Below, piece by piece: positions 31,226-35,176 of a stretch of 35,176 bases of DNA; positions within the stretch are counted from its first letter, which is position 1, and each line of letters begins with the position of its first letter. A program made the translations under genes and the position numbers. Origin of the DNA: Desulfobacteraceae bacterium (GTDB taxonomy: Bacteria > Desulfobacterota > Desulfobacteria > Desulfobacterales > Desulfosalsimonadaceae); NCBI GenBank assembly GCA_021737225.1, contig JAIPEJ010000007.1, positions 1 to 35,176 of the forward strand, given 5' to 3'. The notes beneath the pieces are model-generated. The model had not been told where the DNA came from and did no database searches. It saw nothing but the letters and a program-made list of their open reading frames with translations.

Positions 31226-32953
31226 ATGCGCTCCCGATCCATGCCGCCTGTCTCGATAAAAGCGCTGGTACTGGCCGCGGGCCTGGGCGCCCGCCTGCGG
31301 CCCTATTCGCAGAAGGTGCCCAAGCCGCTTTTTCCGGTCGCCGGCCGGCCGATCATCGACATCATTATCCGCCGGCTCATTGACGCCGGGATATCGGCCA
31401 TCGGGGTCAACACCCATCATCTGCACGAGCAGATGGAGGCCTTTCTTTTATCCCGCAGTTATGCGGTGCCCGTGGTCCACCGGTATGAGCCGCAACTGCT
31501 GGGCACCGGCGGGGCCATTCAAAATTTTGCGGATTTCCTGGGAAAAGACCGTCCCTTTGTTGTCATCAACAGCGACATCCTTACCGACATCTCCATTTCC
31601 GGAATAATCTCGCAGCACATGGCCGATGGCTGTGCGGCCACCCTGGCTGTGGTTAACCGCCCGGAATTCAACTCGGTCTGCATTGCACCGAACGAAAGAA
31701 TCACCGGCTTTGCCGGCAATCCGGCCGGAAATGAAAAGTGCCTGACCTTTACCGGCATCCAGGTAATCGATCCGATGATTTACGACTACCTGCCGGCTGC
31801 CGGCTTTGCCGGCAGCATCGGGGCTTTTGACGCCATGATTCAAGACGGCCTGGAAATCCGGGCATATGAAGCCTCGAAACGATACTGGAACGATCTGGGC
31901 ACCCCGGAAAGATACCGGCAGGCGGTAATTGATACCATCGGTCCCGAGGCGTTTGCCCGGGCCTTCGGCCGGGCGCCGGAATCGGAAATCGACTGTGTAC
32001 CACTGGCAGGGGACGGATCGGATCGCAAATGGCTGCGGACCCGCAGCCGCGGGCAAAGCCTTGTGATCGCGGACCACGGCATCCAGACCCAAGCGCATAC
32101 AACGGAATTTGATGCTTTCGTGGCCATCGGGAGACACCTGCATCAAAAGGGCCTGGCAGTGCCGGCGATTTATATGCATGACCGGTTTTCCGGGCTGGTC
32201 TTCCTCGATGATCTCGGAGATACCCTGCTGCAGTCGGTTGTTCTGTCAGAACCCGATCCGGCTGCGATTGAAAGCCATTACCGCGCGGTGATCAACAGCC
32301 TCCTGACCATGAGCACGGCCGGGGCCGAAGGGTTTGACCCGGCCTGGGGCTATCAGGAGCCGGTCTACAGCCGGCAGACCATTATCGAAAAAGAGGGACT
32401 GTACTTTATCCGGGCGTTTCTGGAAAAATGGCTCGGCATGGAAAACGTGTCCGAGTCAAAGCTGGTCCCGGAATTTGCCCGGCTGGCAGATGTGATTGAA
32501 ACCCACGGCGCGGAGGGGTTCATGCACCGGGACATGCAGTCGCGCAACATCATGGTGACAGCGGCCGGCTATTCTTTCATTGATTTTCAGGGCGCCCGCC
32601 TGGGGCCGATCCAGTATGACCTGGCCTCGCTGATCACGGATCCGTACGTGGACCTGGGCCCGCAAACGCGCCAAAACCTGCTTTCATATGCCGCAGACCG
32701 GCTGGCCCCGGAAATCGGGGTCGACCGGGCCGCCTTCTACAAAGGGTACCATTATTGCGCCATTGCCAGGAACCTGCAGGCCCTGGGCGCTTTCGGCCAT
32801 CTGTCCGGGGCCGGGCAGAAACCGCAATTTGCCGCCTACATGAAGCCGGCCTTAAACAGTCTTTCTGCTCTGCTGGCATCGGCCCAATCCCCCGCCCTGC
32901 CCTGGCTGGCCGAAACCGTGGCCCGGGCGCAAAGCCGAATGGCCTGTCTTTGA
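31226..32953 (+). CDS. MurU-AmgK-type fusion: nucleotidyltransferase plus sugar kinase
   Basis: A single 575-residue chain with two enzymes. Residues about 11-245 form a sugar-1-phosphate nucleotidyltransferase (LAAGLGARLRPYSQKVPKPL at 16-35, LLGTGGAI, VINSDILTD), like MurU/HddC. Residues about 255-575 form an aminoglycoside-phosphotransferase-fold kinase with the catalytic HRDMQSRN (H434-D436) and the metal-binding D453 in IDFQGARLGPIQYDLASLI, like AmgK. In Pseudomonas separate AmgK and MurU turn MurNAc into MurNAc-1-P and then UDP-MurNAc, bypassing fosfomycin-sensitive de novo synthesis. The order here is MurU first, AmgK second, with no stop or frameshift between. Starts directly after the plsB stop (TAAATG). 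Other sugars remain possible. Confidence 0.87.
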   Translation: MRSRSMPPVSIKALVLAAGLGARLRPYSQKVPKPLFPVAGRPIIDIIIRRLIDAGISAIGVNTHHLHEQMEAFLLSRSYAVPVVHRYEPQLLGTGGAIQNFADFLGKDRPFVVINSDILTDISISGIISQHMADGCAATLAVVNRPEFNSVCIAPNERITGFAGNPAGNEKCLTFTGIQVIDPMIYDYLPAAGFAGSIGAFDAMIQDGLEIRAYEASKRYWNDLGTPERYRQAVIDTIGPEAFARAFGRAPESEIDCVPLAGDGSDRKWLRTRSRGQSLVIADHGIQTQAHTTEFDAFVAIGRHLHQKGLAVPAIYMHDRFSGLVFLDDLGDTLLQSVVLSEPDPAAIESHYRAVINSLLTMSTAGAEGFDPAWGYQEPVYSRQTIIEKEGLYFIRAFLEKWLGMENVSESKLVPEFARLADVIETHGAEGFMHRDMQSRNIMVTAAGYSFIDFQGARLGPIQYDLASLITDPYVDLGPQTRQNLLSYAADRLAPEIGVDRAAFYKGYHYCAIARNLQALGAFGHLSGAGQKPQFAAYMKPALNSLSALLASAQSPALPWLAETVARAQSRMACL

Positions 32954-33148
32954 GTCCCGTGAATTTTAAAACCTTCCCAGAGGCAGAAGGGGAAAACTGT
33001 CGAGGGGCCTGGCCAGGGTCTGCCGGCGGGGACACCAAAACAAATACCACCTTGACTTGCAGCCGGTTTTATCCCAGAAATAAAGGATGCAGGATAAAAC
33101 AGACCTGCAAAAAAACCGTCAACCCATCAGGCAAGGACAAAAGATACC

Positions 33149-33979
33149 ATGGCACCCATACAGATCATGATCAACGGCCTGCCGGGCAACGTGGCCACCG
33201 CCCTGGCCGAACACGCCATCGCGGACAGCCGCTTTACACTGATTGAATATTCCCTTACCGGCCCGGAAATCACCGAAACCGAGCATCGCGTCAAGGACCG
33301 GGCCATCCGGCTGGTGGGCCCGCAAACGCGGCAGGAGGTCATCCGGGCGCTAAAGCAGACCGCGGACGAACTCGTGGCCATCGATTTTACCCACCCCAGT
33401 GCCGTAAATGACAACGCCGAGTTCTACTGCGAAAATCGCATCCCGTTTGTCATGGGCACCACCGGCGGCAATCGGGACCGGCTCTATGAAACCATCCAAA
33501 ACGCGGATATCTGCGCGGTAATCGCACCCAACATGGCCAAGCAGATCGTGGGGTTCCAGGCCATGATGGAATATGCCGCGGAAAACTTTCCCGGCCTGTT
33601 TGCCGGCTACGAACTGACCATCGAGGAAAGCCACCAGCAGCAAAAGGCCGATACCAGCGGCACGGCCAAGGCCATGGTAAATTATTTTAACAAGCTGGGC
33701 GCGAATTTTAAAAAAGAAGACATCATCCAGGTCCGGGACCCGGAAGAACAGAAAAACCGCCTGGGCGTGCCCGAACAATACCTGTCCGGCCACGGATGGC
33801 ACACCTATACCCTGGTCTCCCCGGATAACACCGCGGTCTTCCGGTTTACCCACAACATCAACGGCCGGGACATCTATGCCCAGGGGACATTTGACGCGGT
33901 AAACTTCCTGGCCCAAAAAATGGATCAGGGCGCGCGCGGACAGGTTTACTCCATGATCGACGTGCTCAGGGGTGCATAG
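33149..33979 (+). CDS. dapB: 4-hydroxy-tetrahydrodipicolinate reductase, plant-type DapB
   Basis: Reduces 4-hydroxy-tetrahydrodipicolinate with NAD(P)H on the way to diaminopimelate and lysine, 276 residues. The N-terminal Rossmann part starts IQIMINGLPGNVATALAE, where most DapB have GxxGRMG; VMGTTGG (101-107) and APNMAKQIVGFQ (126-137) follow. The substrate and catalytic motif ESHQQQKADTSGTAKA (160-175) matches the plant-type ESHQ..K.DTSGTA rather than the usual EHHH..K.DAPSGTA. Ribosome-binding site AAGGA before ATG at 33149. A 195-base gap with no recognised feature precedes it, and the solute-binding protein gene starts 4 bases after its stop. Confidence 0.9.
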   Translation: MAPIQIMINGLPGNVATALAEHAIADSRFTLIEYSLTGPEITETEHRVKDRAIRLVGPQTRQEVIRALKQTADELVAIDFTHPSAVNDNAEFYCENRIPFVMGTTGGNRDRLYETIQNADICAVIAPNMAKQIVGFQAMMEYAAENFPGLFAGYELTIEESHQQQKADTSGTAKAMVNYFNKLGANFKKEDIIQVRDPEEQKNRLGVPEQYLSGHGWHTYTLVSPDNTAVFRFTHNINGRDIYAQGTFDAVNFLAQKMDQGARGQVYSMIDVLRGA

Positions 33980-33983
33980 CTCC

Positions 33984-35176
33984 ATGAAAAAATCATCCCT
34001 CTTCCCCGGGGCATCCGCCCTGGTGCTGCTGGCGGCTGCGCTCTTGCTGCCGGCATTGGTAGGCATCTGCGCGGCCGAAGAGTTCCCGAAAAGCAGCTGG
34101 GCGGACCGCCCGGATCCCCTGGCCAGCCCGCAGGCGCAAAAAGGCGGGGAAATCGCCGTTTTCGGCGGGCAGTACCCCAAGAGCATGAACTACTACCTGG
34201 ACAACAACATGCTTTCTGCCGAAATCTTCGGCACCATGTTTGAAAGCCTGCTGTCCATCCACCCGATCACCCTGGCATACCAGCCGGCCATTGCAGACAG
34301 GTGGGAAATATCCGAAGACAAGAAAACCTTTACCTTTCACATTGACAAGGACGCGCACTGGAGCGACGGCAGGCCGATTACCGCCGGCGACGTGGCCTGG
34401 ACCTACCAGGCGATCATGGACCCCAAACACATGACCGGCCCGCACAAGGTCAGCCTGGAGCGATTCAAGCCGCCCGAAGTGATTGACAGACGCACCATCC
34501 GCTTTACCGCAAAATCGGTACACTGGAAAAACCTGCTGACCCTGGGCGGGCTGAACATCATGGCAAAGCACGCCTATGCGGAAAAGGATTTCAACAAAAT
34601 CAATTTTTCATTCCCGGTGGTCTCGGGTCCCTACCGGCCCGGAGAAATGCAGGAAGGCCGGCTGATCCGGATGAAGCGGCGGGAAAACTGGTGGCAGGGC
34701 GATTTTGCCAGAAACCGCAACAAGTACAACTTTGACACCATTACCTTCAAGTTCTACGCGGAGCGGGAAAACGCGTTTGAAGCCTTTAAAAAGGGCAAAA
34801 TCGATTTGTTCCCGGTCTATACCTCCCGGATCTGGGTCAAGGAAACCAACGGGGATGCGTTTTTCAAAAACCACATTCTCCGGCGGAAAATCCACAACCA
34901 CAACCCGGTGGGGTTCCAGGGCTTTGCCATGAACATGCGGCGCGCACCGTTTGACGACGTGCGGGTGAGAAAGGCAATGGCCCTGCTACTGGACCGGCAG
35001 GAGATGAACCGCACCCTGATGTACAACCAGTACTTTCTGCACCGCTCCTATTATGAGGACCTCTACACCAAGGACAATCCCTGCCCCAACCCCTTGATTG
35101 AAATGGACAAGGAGGCCGCGCGCAAACTGCTGGATGCCGCCGGCTGGCGGGTCAACCCCGAAACCGGGTTCCGGGA
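33984..35176 (+). CDS. ABC transporter solute-binding protein, family 5 (partial, C-terminus outside window)
   Basis: Periplasmic peptide/oligopeptide-type binding protein; 397 codons are visible of an expected 600 or so. It begins with a signal peptide (MKKSSLFPGASALVLLAAALL..., cleavage probably near ICAAEE, residue 30-33). The SBP_bac_5 domain shows YQPAIADRWEISEDKKTFTFHI, WSDGRPITAGDVAWTYQAI, FDDVRVRKAMALLLDRQ and AARKLLDAAGW. The N-terminus SSWADRPDPLASPQAQKGGEI resembles the YejA branch, whose Agrobacterium relative YepA delivers muropeptides. Permease and ATPase genes presumably follow outside the window. Peptide or muropeptide as ligand is inference. Confidence 0.9.
   Translation, partial: MKKSSLFPGASALVLLAAALLLPALVGICAAEEFPKSSWADRPDPLASPQAQKGGEIAVFGGQYPKSMNYYLDNNMLSAEIFGTMFESLLSIHPITLAYQPAIADRWEISEDKKTFTFHIDKDAHWSDGRPITAGDVAWTYQAIMDPKHMTGPHKVSLERFKPPEVIDRRTIRFTAKSVHWKNLLTLGGLNIMAKHAYAEKDFNKINFSFPVVSGPYRPGEMQEGRLIRMKRRENWWQGDFARNRNKYNFDTITFKFYAERENAFEAFKKGKIDLFPVYTSRIWVKETNGDAFFKNHILRRKIHNHNPVGFQGFAMNMRRAPFDDVRVRKAMALLLDRQEMNRTLMYNQYFLHRSYYEDLYTKDNPCPNPLIEMDKEAARKLLDAAGWRVNPETGFR

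Noticed and set aside
31448-32179. Minus-strand ORF (243 codons)
   Set aside because: Shadow of the MurU-AmgK fusion gene, with no recognisable domain.

Overview
The window looks like a chromosomal segment of a strictly anaerobic, probably sulfate-reducing Desulfobacterota (Desulfobacterales-like) bacterium. The evidence is a GC-rich sequence, a nondecarboxylating glutaryl-CoA dehydrogenase together with a sodium-pumping glutaconyl-CoA decarboxylase, and the order rpsF-rpsR-DUF2232-rplI-dnaB. No tRNA, rRNA, CRISPR array or intact transposase gene was seen. Taxonomy is inferred from gene content only.

Region 1 (1-13098, minus strand) reads as one catabolic operon of 12 co-directional genes headed by an IclR-type regulator. 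The order is iclR, badH-like SDR, AMP-forming acyl-CoA ligase, cyclohexanecarboxyl-CoA dehydrogenase-like ACAD, badI-like ring hydrolase, thiolase, OB-fold/Zn-ribbon partner, glutaryl-CoA dehydrogenase, a 595-residue ACAD, and glutaconyl-CoA decarboxylase subunits A, small/gamma and B (B is cut by the window edge). Together they describe a route alicyclic acid -> CoA ester -> 2-oxocyclohexanecarboxyl-CoA -> pimeloyl-CoA -> glutaryl-CoA -> glutaconyl-CoA -> crotonyl-CoA, with the decarboxylation energy kept as a sodium gradient. Diagnostic residues support two steps: Val-Glu in the glutaryl-CoA dehydrogenase, and Asp in place of the usual Glu base in the ring dehydrogenase. The promoter carries three direct repeats at exact 21-bp spacing just upstream of iclR. 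An inverted pair of REP-like palindromes follows.

Region 2 (13354-15598, minus) holds a TrkH-type K+ transporter and an upstream membrane sensor that ends after its HAMP domain.

Region 3 (15599-22653, plus) begins with a possible small structured RNA and the rpsF promoter. It continues with rpsF, rpsR, a DUF2232 membrane protein, rplI, dnaB, a long-form hflX, an inositol-monophosphatase-family gene and a small cysteine-rich protein.

Region 4 (22666-26012, minus) has a divergent DnaA with an altered Walker A motif, overlapped at its 3' end by a GlcD-type FAD oxidase. Upstream is an AT-rich 590-bp intergenic stretch with a perfect 20-bp palindrome.

Region 5 (26013-35176, mostly plus) contains a DUF1343/NamZ-type exo-muramidase, RNase HI with an extra N-terminal domain, PlsB, a single-chain MurU-AmgK-type fusion, a plant-type DapB and a family-5 solute-binding protein cut by the window end. 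NamZ, MurU-AmgK and the binding protein fit a peptidoglycan-recycling set. A small minus-strand membrane protein with its own terminator sits inside this region.
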